A stretch of DNA of 64,000 nt from Zasmidium citrigriseum (GCA_002786025.1 NHNW01000052.1:186001-250000), one strand, 5' to 3'. Positions 32,462 through 43,016 are shown, counted from the stretch's first letter. The notes: a model not told the origin generated them from the sequence alone. Program-made: numbers and translations.

Positions 32462-34063
32462 TCAGCTCTTGATACCACGATTCAGCTTCTCGAAAATATC
32501 AAGCACTGCCGCTCCACCACCACCCTCTTCATCGTCATCTCTCCGCCGACCCCTCGATCCTGATCGGTTGCCTTGACGACTCGCGCTACGCTGAGACCTA
32601 GCTGCTGCCTCTTCCTGCTCTTCTTCATACACTTGCTGAGCACGCTCGTACGCCAGCATAGCGGCCTCATCCTCAGGTCTGATAGACTCCTGCAGCGCAC
32701 CAAGATCTTCGTCATCTTGTTCGTCTTCATCATCCGATCCGGGAGGCGAATCGACAACGCCAAGTTCTGGAGACTTGAGCAAGCGACCCGGCGGTGATTG
32801 GACATCATCTCGGTCACTGCGGTTGGATTGTGCAGATGCGATTCTCGACAACGAGCTCCCACGTGCGTGATTGGGCAAGTTCTCAGCGCTTCGACTGCTG
32901 TATCCAATAGCCTCTGCAACTCGTCGCGCTTCGTCGTCCTCATCTCCTGCCTTAGACATCTCTCCCAAGGCCCCTAGGTTCGAGGACATGATAGACATGC
33001 GATTGTTGGCATCCAGAAGATGTCCGCCTCTGCCTCTTGGCGCATCCTCGGACTTGTCCAGAATATCTCTATACCCGCCTCGGCTGGGGTCTTGCAATCG
33101 TTTCCGCTTCTTCGCCTCCCGCTTGCTGCTCGGCCGCACCACAATCACCGGGACAGGAGAATACTGCAGGCAGTACTTACTCACACTTCCTGAACTTAGC
33201 AATCCCTGATATCCAGTCAAGCTTCTCCCTCTTGTTCCTACCACGAGTATTGCCGGCTCATATATTCTGATCATTTGCTGGATCGTGTCGTGAACTTTGC
33301 CAATACTGAACTCCAGAACCAATGAGATAGCCCTGTCATCAGTGTTCTTCTTCTGAATCTCCTCCATAAACCTTGCTGCCTCTCTACGGTAGCCTTTCTC
33401 TCCCTGTCCTGCACTCCACTTATTCGCCTCTTTGCTGTCCTTCTCCACAACTCTCAAACAAACCACCTCATCACCGTCATCCACAAGCTCGTCAATCAAC
33501 CACTCCAGCGCCGTATCACTGTAATCATTGGTATCTGTGCCACAGAGGAATGTCCGACTACGTTTCGTATACACGTAGTCTCTGTGTTTCCGGTTGAGGG
33601 TTAAGCTGAAATCGCTGGCCGCCGGGTTTGCGAAGGTGTCGAAGCTTACGCTTGGGCGGAACTGAGGGGGCGGTGGCGGGCTACTAAGCCGTCGCTGACC
33701 CATCCCGTTCCTAACAGACGTCTTACGCTGGGAAGGCGGTTTGGCACTGCTGCTCCGAGATCCTGTCTCTTTGGCGTGCGGGACGAACTGCACGCTTGCT
33801 CGACGTTCGGAGGGACGTTGGCCGTCAATTGTTATTGTTGGGCGACGCCAAGGAGGAACAAAGGTTGGCGCTGTGGTGTTGGTAGTCGAGGCGGTACTGT
33901 TGGACGAGGCGTTCTCGAGTGGTGCTTCGGGTACTGAGCGGTCCGGAAGAGTTGTGGTACTGGCGGGATTGGACGGTAGTTGGGAGTGAGGCGAGGGCGC
34001 ATTGCTGCCGTTGGCATTGGCATTGACTGGTGTGCCGGAACGCGGCGACGGCTCTGCGGACAT
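32462..34063 (-). CDS. UspA-domain universal stress protein
   Basis: A 533-aa product from the ATG at 34063 (MSAEPSPRSGTPVNA). The frame is open upstream but has no earlier ATG. The UspA domain lies at about residues 170-320. RTFLCGTDTNDYSDTALEWL opens the Rossmann-like fold. IRIYEPAILVVGTRGRS and GLLSSGSVSKYCLQYSPVPV form the ATP-binding G2xG9xG-(S/T) signature. The flanks are long and disordered: a Ser/Pro/Thr-rich N-terminus with HAKETGSRSS and an acidic C-terminus rich in Ser and Glu. This architecture, with the Usp fold inside a large disordered protein, is common in filamentous fungi. The role in stress is inferred from the family. Confidence 0.85.
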   Translation of the reverse strand: MSAEPSPRSGTPVNANANGSNAPSPHSQLPSNPASTTTLPDRSVPEAPLENASSNSTASTTNTTAPTFVPPWRRPTITIDGQRPSERRASVQFVPHAKETGSRSSSAKPPSQRKTSVRNGMGQRRLSSPPPPPQFRPSVSFDTFANPAASDFSLTLNRKHRDYVYTKRSRTFLCGTDTNDYSDTALEWLIDELVDDGDEVVCLRVVEKDSKEANKWSAGQGEKGYRREAARFMEEIQKKNTDDRAISLVLEFSIGKVHDTIQQMIRIYEPAILVVGTRGRSLTGYQGLLSSGSVSKYCLQYSPVPVIVVRPSSKREAKKRKRLQDPSRGGYRDILDKSEDAPRGRGGHLLDANNRMSIMSSNLGALGEMSKAGDEDDEARRVAEAIGYSSRSAENLPNHARGSSLSRIASAQSNRSDRDDVQSPPGRLLKSPELGVVDSPPGSDDEDEQDDEDLGALQESIRPEDEAAMLAYERAQQVYEEEQEEAAARSQRSASRQGNRSGSRGRRRDDDEEGGGGAAVLDIFEKLNRGIKS

Positions 34064-34394
34064 TGTGGGTGATGGTGTAGATAGCACTTCAGTTGGTCGT
34101 TCAACGAGGCGGCATGTGATACTTGGCGAGTGACTCAATGGGAACACATGTGGAGGGCGAATGAGCTGGCGGTGAGGATACGGTGGTAGTGACTGTGATC
34201 GGGTGGTAAGTAGTGTGTAGTGAAGAGGTCGAAGTGGAGGAGGTGAAGTGGGTAAACGACAAGCTCGGCGAGGCGATGGAGATGGAGAAGCAGCTGCGAT
34301 TGCGGGCAAGTGAGGTGGAGGTGTGGAGGTGGTGCCGCCTGACTCGCGTGGGCAGACAAGGACCTCCCAGTAAATTTTGATTAACCTTTACCTA

Positions 34395-35800
34395 TTAGCC
34401 GTGAATTGGCGTCTGGCCGGTACATTCGAAGCCCTCCGGATCATCAACATTGTCACACAGATACTGAGGCGTATCGCCGTCCGGCACCGCGACATTGACA
34501 TCCTCGATCTCGACACCCTCGCAAGGGGCCGCGCCCGAGCACTGCAGGCTCACCACAGCGTCCTTCGAAAGAGTGCCCGTCACGTTCCGGATCTTGACAT
34601 TGGACACCTGGAACTCACTGGTCTCGCACGCTGGACTGCTGCCAAAATATCCATAGCAACTCGACAGCTGAAACACACTCTGCGAATCGCCCATCTCGAG
34701 GTCCTCCAGCACCAAGTTCTCGATCCGACCGAGGCCTCCACCACCGCCGTTGGGAGGGATCCCAGTATTCGTCCCGCTCCAGATCTTTGCATAGGCAGCA
34801 TACCACGTCGCCTGCACTGTTTTGATACGTCGTCCGGTGACGTTGACAATCTGCGTGTACGCCCCCGGATACTGGCCAATGGATCCCAAGGCGATGCCAA
34901 TGCCCCGATAGAATGTACAGTCCTCCATGAGGATGTTTGTGCTGTTATCTTTCTGCGAGATGGCATCATCACCGTTGTCGACAACCCAACGAGCGAATGT
35001 AATATTGTCAGACCAGAGGGTGTCTGCTCCATCCGTGTTCTGGTTCAGTCGTCGGGCTTCACCATCGCCACCGCCTGTCCAGGATGAGTTGACGTAGATG
35101 TCTTGGAGCAACACGTTGTGGCTCCATTCCAGAGTCATCGTCCACCTGAGAAGCAGAAGCAACATGTCAGCGACGTCCTCGACGTGGGAAGCGGAAGATA
35201 TACTCACATCTGACTCTGAACGAAACGCATGCCTTCGATGACCGAGTTATTCAGGCCACGAAAGGTAATAGCATGCGGTCGGCCTGGGTAGTTGTTCTGA
35301 CTCCCTACAGCCTCATACCAAGTCTGGCCATTCCCGTCAAAAGTCCCATATCCATTTCCATGCCACCAAATCTGCTCCCCTCCAAAGAAGAACGCAGAGC
35401 TCTGATTCTGAAACCCAATAGGAATCGAATGATCAAGCCAGTAATCGATATCCTTCGACCAGACCAACGTTCCACGGACATCCACTTCGACGTTGTGCAA
35501 GTCGACGATGGTCATCACGCCGTTGACGTGGTAAGTTGTATTGTCGAAGATGATTTTGCCGTGCTGGCCACATTTCTTGAATGCTTGTATGATGAATGGC
35601 GCTGCGTCGGAACCATTGCCTGGATTGTGGACGTGACAGACGTTTGGTCTGGTCCATGGTGGTTGGAAGTGCCATGGTCCGCCTGGATAGTGGTGAGGCG
35701 CTCTGTTGTATGGTACGGGGCGGTAGTGGTCGTGAGAACTGCCTGAAGCAGTAGGCAAGACACTCAGGGCCGCTACGAGGAGGGATTGGAAACTAGACAT
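34395..35800 (-). CDS. Secreted GH28 pectinase-like protein
   Basis: Predicted glycoside hydrolase family 28 protein, a right-handed beta-helix acting on pectin. Exon 1 (35800-35208) and exon 2 (35145-34395) join through a 62-nt intron (GTGAGT donor, GCTGAC branch, TCTCAG acceptor), giving 447 aa. A signal peptide (MSSFQSLLVAALSVLPTASG) starts the protein. Family motifs are NTDGAD (234-239), DNGDDAIS (254-261) and RIK (304-306). The conserved GHG block reads GIGIALGSIGQY (279-290), so the usual His is replaced by Ile280. The GSIGQY form is most like exo-acting or rhamnogalacturonan-type members. It may degrade plant pectin or have lost activity. Confidence 0.85.
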
Positions 35801-36503
35801 CGTCGCCAATATACTGTGCCATATTGTATCAGCGAGCTTCGCTGTACATTTAACGCTCCTTCGATCCTCCACATTCCGGAGGCTGGTATGCACCTGAAGT
35901 CTGCTACTCCTTCACCCGTACAAGAGAGGGGTTTGCAGAGTCGATCATCTGCTATGTCAGTAACGTATGCGAAGCGTGAGTTTCAGCTGCTCGACATTCC
36001 CTTCGCCCTCACTGCATGGAAATCGTCCTCATCGATCCCTAACGTCGTGGTCACGAACTGAGAGTGGAAGAGGTCCTTCAATCGCTCAGAGTCTCGTACT
36101 CACCTAGAGACAGCTGATCTTCCACTTTGACAGGAGCGATGAAAATTGTCTTTTAGGCAGGGTTAGAAAGTGAATACATGTAGATTCCAAAAGTGACGGA
36201 TGGAGAGCCTCGAAGCGAAAAGGAGAGAAGCTGGGAATCAAGTTGAAGTCAAGGAGCGAAATGAAGGGATCAGATGTCTAATGTGAGAAGCAGAAGAGCT
36301 TGGAAGTAAGGCCAGCAGTGAACAGAAAACAGTCTCGAAGTGACAGGAGAAGTGAAGAGAAAATGATCTCGAAGTAAGCGAATATGCCTTTTGATCCAGA
36401 CTGTTGCTCTACGACTACTGTATCACAGAAAGTCATCTTACACGCTCCAGAATCTATAGTCGAACGCCAGTCCAATGCATCGTGTCCCATCTAGCATAAT
36501 AGC
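35801..36503. other. Intergenic, about 700 bp, partly purine-rich
   Basis: Promoter of the GH28 gene and 3' flank of zuotin. Around 36200-36380 the plus strand is purine-rich with recurring CTCGAAG and GAAGTGA words. No gene is seen. Confidence 0.5.
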
Positions 36504-37946
36504 CTAAGCCAGCGTCTTGAAGTCGCCGTCCTTGGCCTTTCCAGCCTCGACCACACGCTTGACCTCTTCCTGGAAGACGGTCTTGATGGCCGCCTTGTCG
36601 GTCTTGCCCTGCAGCTTGGCCGTCATGGCGGCAATCTCGTCGGCATCGAGCTTAAGAATGAGGGCGTCCGTGTCGTTCAGGGCGCTGTCGATCTGGGCAG
36701 GGGTGGCCTCGCCATCGGTGAAGTAGTTGCCATCCTTGGCAGCACCACGAATCACACGCTTGTTCTTCTTCGCAGCATTCTTCGCCGCCTCCTTTGCCTT
36801 CTTAGAGTCCTCCTTGGCCGCTTTATCAGCTGCGGCCTTCTCAGCCGCCAGACGCTCCTCTTCCTCCTTCTTGCGCTGAGCTTCCTCCTTGGCAGCCTTC
36901 TCAGCAGCCTCCTTCTCCAGTCGCTTCTTGTTCTTCTCCTTGTTGCCCTCCTGGCGGAACTTCTTGATACGCTCATCCTGTGCCAGAGCATCATCGACCA
37001 GCTTCCTCAGACGCATGACATCCTCGTTCTTACGCTTCTTGCGAGCGTTGTTGTTCTTCCGCTCGACATGGCGCTTCTGATCACGGCTCTCGTTGTCATC
37101 TGGGACATCCTCATCGAGGTACTCGAATGTCCGCCACGAGTCGAAGCTGTACCAGAAGTTGTAGAACTCTTCGACGTGCTCGCGCGTGCTGTTGTCGTCA
37201 CCAAGCTGCGGTACAGGGTTCTTCTTAGAGAAGCGACCCTCAGACTCAAACACCGGCCGCCAGAGCTTGTAGAAATTGCCCGGCTTCTTCTGCACATCCT
37301 TCTTGCTCGGTGGCTCAACATCTGCCGCCTCATCCACGCTGTCGAACTGTTTGCGCTTGACTGGGTCGAGCAGGATGTCCGTAGCACGCTGAATGCACTT
37401 GAAGAACTGGTCGTTTTCCTCCTCGCCAGCAGCGGCCTTCTTGTCAGGGTGATGCTTCAGCACCTTCTTGCGGTGTGCACGCTTGATCTGATCCTCCGAG
37501 GCTCTCCATCTGTACTTCTGCAGGCCAAGAATGGCGTAATGATCTTGACTCTTCCAGTCCTTGGCCTCGCGCTGCAGGAGCATAGGGTCCTCGTTGTCGT
37601 CGATGTCGTCGTCGTCGTCCTTCTCGACCTTCTTGACATTCTCTTGAGCCTGAATGCGCTCATCCTCGGAGAATGTGCGCCTGTGTCGCTTTCTGCGTGC
37701 GTGGGCTGTAGCAGAATGTCAGTGGCAGTTCCGAAGGCGATCCCCAGCTTTGTCGCAAGGAATGAGAGTCTAACGAGCTCTTCGAGAGCTCAGATGGAGG
37801 AAGCACTCACCGAGATAGTATGGTCCGACAGGTTCCAGTGCTCTCTGGGTCGGCTGGCTCAGTTTACCCACTGGCTTGAAGTCCTTCTCAGCGCTCCATC
37901 CGTCAGGCAAAGACGGCAGCGTGGCCGTGATCTGAATGGTAGCCAT
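36504..37946 (-). CDS. zuo1: Zuotin-type ribosome-associated J protein
   Basis: Ribosome-associated J-protein that partners the Ssz1/Ssb Hsp70 system in folding nascent chains. Exon 1 (37946-37811, MATIQITATLPSLPDGW) joins exon 2 (37705-36504) through a 105-nt intron, giving 445 aa; yeast Zuo1 is 433 aa. The J domain spans about residues 98-165: YAILGLQKYRWRASEDQIKR, with HPD at 131-133. The zuotin homology region follows (KKPGNFYKLWRPVFESEGRF, and FYNFWYSFDSWRTFEYLDED). After that comes a long Lys/Glu/Ala-rich charged helix for rRNA contact and a C-terminal helical bundle ending at TLA. Its intron carries a dispersed repeat. It starts 228 bp from the divergent LYR gene. Confidence 0.93.
37706..37810 (-). 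other. Zuotin intron carrying a dispersed repeat
   Basis: Spliceosomal intron with GTGAGT donor, CTGAC branch and CTACAG acceptor. Its middle (37738-37797, plus strand) reads CGATCCCCAGCTTTGTCGCA, then GAGAGTCTAACGAGC. It matches the repeat at 16462-16520 over about 55 bp with few changes. Confidence 0.7.
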
Positions 37947-38173
37947 CTCCGCAAGAACACACAAGTCCGAGGTCTCGAAGTTCTGGTTGCGATCTGTTTG
38001 AGTAGTGACAAAGTCGGGGAGAGAGAAAGCGCAGCCCATCCAAAAAATGTCGCTCAGTGCAGGGTTCTTTCGCCGAAGCTCGCCCGAGAATCCGAAACCG
38101 AGACATCTTTCATCGAACCTCGCTCTCTGCATCTACGACCACAACATCATGTACCGACGATAGCAACGACTGC

Positions 38174-38607
38174 ATGGCCATCCTTTCCAAAGCCGAGATG
38201 GCAAACCGAATCGCCGTCCTCGCAACCTACCGCTACCTCCTCCGATCCACCGGAATCGCATTCAAAGGCGACAAGACAACCCTCAAAAGCGCTCGACAGT
38301 TGGCACGAGATCGGTTTCGCGCGAATAAAAGTTTAACGCCGGGGAGTCCGCAGGCTGCGCAGGAGGTGGAACACGCACAGGGTGTGGCGACGATTTTGAG
38401 GGAGAATGTTGTGCAGGGGAGGTGAGTTTATTATGGAGGGATTGAAGGAGCCGGGAAGATGCTAATGGGGGTATTGATAGGAATGTTGGAGGGGAGAAGT
38501 ATAAGCTGAATATCCATGAGCATACGCAGAGGTTGGATAATGATACGGCTGGGAATTTGAAGGGGACGAAGAAGAGCTTCAAGGAGATTAAGAACAGCCA
38601 GTTCTGA
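38174..38607 (+). CDS. mzm1: LYR-motif mitochondrial protein, Mzm1/LYRM7-like
   Basis: LYR-family assembly factor. In yeast Mzm1 stabilises the Rieske protein before insertion into complex III. Exon 1 (38174-38421) and exon 2 (38481-38607) join through a 59-nt intron, giving 124 aa. Family features are LATYRYLLRSTGIAFKGD near the N-terminus (the YR of the LYR motif), SARQLARDRFRANKSL, and EHAQGVATILRENVVQG. The last part (NVGGEKYKLNIHEHT) matches family C-termini. An in-frame ATG at 38198 (MANRIAVLATYRYLL) is an alternative start giving a more family-typical N-terminus. Divergent from zuotin with 227 bp between. Confidence 0.85.
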
Positions 38608-38962
38608 TGAGTAGGGTGTGGTATGGCCAGTACGCAAAGTCATGGGAAACGGGAAGAAATACGCCCGCGGATGCGGCGCGACAATGTTCAGAGAGACAGG
38701 CCAGAGAATTCCAAAGTGAGGGCCAGATGAGGAATTCCAATCCACGTCAATGAAGTCAGGGCTCTGGAATCCCCAGCGAAATCAGGCGACGAAGATGACG
38801 ACTGGCTGCAACTGGCGATGCTGGGCACGAGCCTGAACAGGCGCCCTGATACTTGTACATTATTCTAAACAAACTCGAACGACTAACGCTATGCTGGTAC
38901 AAGGCCTAATTCACAGGCGGCCGGAACAATCGAACAGTCAAACATCCACAACAATCCCCAGT
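38608..38962. other. Convergent intergenic region, 355 bp
   Basis: Between the stop codons of the LYR gene and ERG6. Holds both 3' ends; no other element recognised. Confidence 0.5.
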
Positions 38963-40105
38963 CTATTTCGCTGGCTTTCGTCCGACCATGAGGTACATGG
39001 GCGTGAACAACTTCTCCTTTCCACCTGCGACAAGGCAGTCGGCAGCCAGGGCAAGCGAATCGGCCGTCTTCTGCGTTCCCTTGGGTGCCAGTCCGATCAT
39101 CTCGAGGCCACCGACGAATCTGTGTGCAATGCCACGGCCCCAGTGGGTCATGCGGGCAAGGGTTGGGAAATCCCAGATGCTCTGCATGTACCTCAGGTCG
39201 CCAGACAGGGGCCAGTACCATGGAAGCTCGTCAGGTCGGTCCGCAAGATCCTCGTTCAGTTCCATCTGGAAACCAGCAGCCTTCATGGCGTCCAACGCCA
39301 CGTCGATCTTCTCCATGTTCGAAATGCCGTCACCCTGCTCAATACCCAGACGAATCTCGCGATGGTGAGGGTCGTCGTTGTTGTACTTGTCCGTCATGAG
39401 CCACTCGTACACACCAAAGACACCTCCAGGCTTCAGCACGCGGAAGATCTCAGAGTAGATGCCCTCGAGGCTTGGAGCGTGGACGGTGGCCTCGATAGCG
39501 TAGACGGCGTCAAAGCTGTTGTCCGGGAAGCTCATCTGCATGAAATCACCCTTGACGAAGCTGAGCTGATTCGAAAGTCCCTCCTTCTGTGCATATCCTG
39601 TGGCACGCTCGATCTGGTAGTCGTTGTTGTTCAAGCCAACGATGTTGACACCGCTGAACTTGGCGATCTCTCTTGCAGGGCCACCGACACCGCAGCCAAC
39701 GTCCAGGACCTTCATGCCCTCTTGCAGGTTCATCTTGAGTGCGAGGTAATGCTCATGTCGGGCAATCGCCTGCCTGAAGGCCTCGCCCTTGCTGAAGCGG
39801 CAGAAGTGGAAGCTCTGCGACCAGCCGTACTCGTACAAGTCGGTCGCGAGGTTGTAGTAGTGTCGAGTCAGGGTGGCATACTCGTCTCGTCGTGCCTTGC
39901 GGATCTCTTCGGTCTCTTCAGCGCTTGCCTTGTTGTCCCAATGCTTGAAGTACGAGTCGACAGCGAGCTTCTGGGCGGCATGGTCCTTGCCCAGCATAGC
40001 CTGGAAGCCGCTCCTCCCTGCGCCAGTCTTTCCATGAAGGGCCTGCTTGAAGGCCAAGTCGCGCTCCTTGTCCTCTTGCTCGAGCTGTGCTTGCGTGCGT
40101 GCCAT
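38963..40105 (-). CDS. erg6: Sterol 24-C-methyltransferase
   Basis: Ergosterol pathway enzyme that transfers a methyl group from S-adenosylmethionine to C-24 of the sterol side chain, at the ER or lipid droplet. Single exon, 380 aa, typical for the family. The start is the ATG at 40105 (MARTQAQLEQED). YEYGWSQSFHF (91-101) is the sterol-binding signature. LDVGCGVGGPAREIAKF (134-150) is the SAM-binding motif I. YAIEATVHAP and LKPGGVFGVYEWLMTD are further methyltransferase blocks. The opposite strand carries a long open frame that is only a shadow. Upstream lies a 497-bp gap shared with the divergent splicing-factor gene. Confidence 0.96.
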   Translation of the reverse strand: MARTQAQLEQEDKERDLAFKQALHGKTGAGRSGFQAMLGKDHAAQKLAVDSYFKHWDNKASAEETEEIRKARRDEYATLTRHYYNLATDLYEYGWSQSFHFCRFSKGEAFRQAIARHEHYLALKMNLQEGMKVLDVGCGVGGPAREIAKFSGVNIVGLNNNDYQIERATGYAQKEGLSNQLSFVKGDFMQMSFPDNSFDAVYAIEATVHAPSLEGIYSEIFRVLKPGGVFGVYEWLMTDKYNNDDPHHREIRLGIEQGDGISNMEKIDVALDAMKAAGFQMELNEDLADRPDELPWYWPLSGDLRYMQSIWDFPTLARMTHWGRGIAHRFVGGLEMIGLAPKGTQKTADSLALAADCLVAGGKEKLFTPMYLMVGRKPAK

Positions 40106-40602
40106 TTTTGTCGTTTGTCGGTGGGGCGGTGGGAGGAAGTAGGGGATTGAGGTTCTGAGGTTCTGAGGGTCCAATGGCAAATGCGACTGCCTTAAATGCT
40201 CAACAAGACTGGTCTGATGTTGAACAGTCGACGTAGCTATACGACGAACACGACGAGCAGGTAATTGGGGAGCTGTCAGTGGTCGTTCGAGATTCGTACA
40301 CTCGTTTCCTCCCGCTCAACAAGTTCTCCAGAATCGAACCATAAAATCTCCAGGGACCAGATCAAACGCGCGCTAAAGAAAAGCTTATCTGCGGGAGGAA
40401 CGTCACGTGCAAATTTCTAGATCAATTTCCAATTGGGCGCTGACACAACTTCGACAACCCCACCACCACCACCATCACCACACAGGTTTTCTATCTCCGC
40501 GCCTGCCACACGCACCCTGCCACCAACGATTCCTTCGGACTCACACGACCGTCGCCGAACTACTGAGAGCAAGCGACACCGCCGAACCGGAGACCGGCCA
40601 AC
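40106..40602. promoter_or_regulatory. Bidirectional promoter region, ERG6 and SLT11
   Basis: A 497-bp gap between divergent starts. It contains TCACGTGC at about 40401, an E-box-like CACGTG, and a CCACCACCACCACC run at about 40460. SREBP or other sterol regulators could act on the CACGTG, but that is inference. Confidence 0.4.
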
Positions 40603-41778
40603 ATGCCGCCACAAATCAAGCAAGATTTGAATCGCTCGGGCTGGGAGACCACCGACCTTCCCTCAGTATGTGAGCGATGCTTGAGCGACAACCCATATGT
40701 GCAGATGCTTAAAGAAGACTACGGTGCTGAGTGCAAGATTTGTACTCGACCCTTCACTGTCTTCCGATGGAAGGCAGACCGAACAGCCCGCCAGAAACGC
40801 ACAGGCGTCTGTCTCACATGCGCACGACTCAAGAACTGCTGTCAGTGCTGTATGCTGGATTTGAGCTTCGGTTTGCCTATCACCATCCGAGATGCGGCCC
40901 TCAAGATGGTTGCGCCGGGTCCGCAGAGTGAAGTGAACCGCGAGTACTTTGCACAGAACAATGAGCGAGAGATTGAGGAAGGAAGAGGACTTGAGGGATA
41001 CGAGAAGACTGATGACAAAGCGCGAGAGTTGCTCCGGAGGCTTGCGAGCTCTGAGCCATACTACAAGAAGCAGCGGCGGCTAGAAGCGGAGGGCGAAGAA
41101 GGTGGACAGAAGCTCCTTGAGGGCGGAGAGAGCTCAGGAGGTGGACACACACCAGGACCGATTAGAACCACAGACTCGAGAGGTAAGTCATCGTATGGCT
41201 CGGCGTATGGCCCTCCTGGTCGGGGCGGTGTAGCAGCGAGCAGAGGCGGCAGAGGTGGTGCGAGAGGAGGCAAGGGGTTCCCATCTGGAGCGGCAGTGCC
41301 TATCAAGCCTGAAGACATCCTCCCACCACGAGACACCAACATCACATCCCTGTTCATAACTGGAGTTGAGGACGACATGCTCGAGCACGACCTACGAACC
41401 CACTTCTCGCAATACGGCGCATTGCGCTCGGTCGTTTGCAGCCACAGATCGCATTGCGCTTTCATGAACTACATGGACCGGGCTGGAGCTGAGGCTGCTG
41501 CGGCAGCATGTCAAGGCAGGGCGATTGTGAAGGGAGTACCATTGCGAGTGCAGTGGGGCAAGCCGAAGCCTCTGGACAACATGGACCGCGATCAACGCAT
41601 GGAGAACGCGAAGGCTGGACGTGCGAGTCACAGTGGTGCCAAAGCTATCGGTGGTGCACCTGGCAAGAAGGCGATTACGAACAGCTCAGCCGCGAACGAT
41701 CTGGATAGCCTGGCTGCTGTCGCTCCACCGCCTGGAGCCGAAGGTGGGGTGGAATATGCTTCGATGGCAGGGGAGTAG
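40603..41778 (+). CDS. slt11: Pre-mRNA splicing factor Slt11/Ecm2 (RBM22-like)
   Basis: Spliceosome component of the Prp19-associated group that contacts U2/U6 RNA. Single exon, 391 aa. The N-terminal zinc domain has two Cys clusters: CERCLSDNPYVQMLKEDYGA, then ECKICTRPFTVFRW; and GVCLTCARLKNCCQCCMLD, as in Ecm2 and RBM22. An RRM follows at about residues 245-325: NITSLFITGVEDDM, then RSHCAFMNYMDRAGAEAA, then LRVQWGKPKPLD. A Gly/Arg-rich linker (RGGRGGARGGKGF) sits between. Length and domain order match the fungal family. Confidence 0.93.
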   Translation: MPPQIKQDLNRSGWETTDLPSVCERCLSDNPYVQMLKEDYGAECKICTRPFTVFRWKADRTARQKRTGVCLTCARLKNCCQCCMLDLSFGLPITIRDAALKMVAPGPQSEVNREYFAQNNEREIEEGRGLEGYEKTDDKARELLRRLASSEPYYKKQRRLEAEGEEGGQKLLEGGESSGGGHTPGPIRTTDSRGKSSYGSAYGPPGRGGVAASRGGRGGARGGKGFPSGAAVPIKPEDILPPRDTNITSLFITGVEDDMLEHDLRTHFSQYGALRSVVCSHRSHCAFMNYMDRAGAEAAAAACQGRAIVKGVPLRVQWGKPKPLDNMDRDQRMENAKAGRASHSGAKAIGGAPGKKAITNSSAANDLDSLAAVAPPPGAEGGVEYASMAGE

Positions 41779-41938
41779 GCAATTGCGTGTGGGGAATGAG
41801 ACGGGACAGTTACTAGGAATTTGATGATTCAAAGCGAGGCGTCTGGCGTTGCGGTCAGGAGACCAAGATAAGCAGTCAGAATTGCGGACTAGCATTCACA
41901 GCATCAGCGAGCTATGTGTATGAATAGGTGTGTACAAA

Positions 41939-42718
41939 TCATCGACACGCCCAGCCAATCTTCAAGTTCCTCTTCTTTTCAGCTTCCTTCTCTCGCCAGT
42001 CAGGTCCATGAATTAACTCCTGAGACATTTCGTAAAAAGTATTCTCCGACCAGGGCATAGGCCGGTCTTTGGACTGATTTAATCCATAAGCTCTCTCAAA
42101 CTCCGCCCAACTTCTTCTTTCCCGGCTATCGGAACGCGTGAGCAGGTAGCATGCTTCGTAGATATCCCAGAGAACTTCTCGGGAGACGACTGGCTTTCGA
42201 TCGACCCGGGGAACTTTTGCAACAGCCTTGCGTATCCAAGGGAGACTCGCCAGAGGACATGTGCTGTAGTACCCTTCTACCGATAAGGCATCCTCCGGGC
42301 ATTGTTTGTTCAGGTCGATGCTGATGGACGCCACGCTCGGGTCCATTGGATTGCCAGGCTTTGGGAGCACATATGGAACTCTGATTCTTAATTGAAGGTG
42401 TCGGATATACTTTATCTCATCTGAGCGGATCCTTTGCAGCCATTTGTAGAAGTACTGGTCGAATCCCGAGTCGTCTCGATGGCCCTGGTGGAGGATGCGG
42501 AAGCGTGTGCAAGACCAGTAGAAGGGAAGACTTTCTCGGCGGAGTTGATGGCTCACGCGGGTTATAGAAAGGACGTCACGGACCTGCGATGTCTTTCTCG
42601 GATTAAGACATTCATCGATTGTCCGTTCTGATGGTCCGGAGAATAACGTCTCCCAGATCCGGTATCGTAACTCTAGAGGGATCTCGAGGAGAGGACTTGG
42701 TTGGTCTTTCATTTCCAT
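41939..42718 (-). CDS. F-box-like (2EXR-type) hypothetical protein
   Basis: Single exon, 259 aa, starting MEMKDQPSPLLEIPLELRYR. LLEIPLELRYRIWETLF followed by ITRVSHQLRRESLPFYWSCT is a common fungal pattern: an F-box-like helix pair at the N-terminus, then LRxxCRQIxxE-type residues. The rest has no domain I know. Similar N-terminal patterns appear in the gene at 46452. These proteins are numerous in ascomycetes and their function is mostly unknown. Confidence 0.7.
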   Translation of the reverse strand: MEMKDQPSPLLEIPLELRYRIWETLFSGPSERTIDECLNPRKTSQVRDVLSITRVSHQLRRESLPFYWSCTRFRILHQGHRDDSGFDQYFYKWLQRIRSDEIKYIRHLQLRIRVPYVLPKPGNPMDPSVASISIDLNKQCPEDALSVEGYYSTCPLASLPWIRKAVAKVPRVDRKPVVSREVLWDIYEACYLLTRSDSRERRSWAEFERAYGLNQSKDRPMPWSENTFYEMSQELIHGPDWREKEAEKKRNLKIGWACR

Positions 42719-43016
42719 AGGATCCTCTTAGGTTGGATACTCAATGCGCCGTCAGTCCAGTCTGTCACATGTCAATTGATCAGTGATGCAGTGAGAGGGA
42801 CGAAGTGAAGTGACGATAGAGTTCAATACCCACGTTTTGGGCGTTCCCGTCGGCGGACTCAGGGACAGATTCCGAACGACCAGCTTCGACGGCCCGATTA
42901 GCTCAACGAAAAACCGCAGCTCCCTACAACGCCCGCTGCACAACATCCCTCCACCCTTCGCCCTCTTCCACCGACCACTCCTCGCCAACAACACACTCCG
43001 CGCGGATACTGCGACA

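Noticed and set aside
37068..38336. 422-codon plus-strand frame opposite zuotin
   Set aside because: Hydrophobic shadow of the Lys/Glu-rich zuotin coding strand; it also runs into the Mzm1-like gene in another frame.
38891..40150. 419-codon plus-strand frame opposite ERG6
   Set aside because: The minus strand encodes a complete sterol methyltransferase; the plus frame has no domain and is a shadow.
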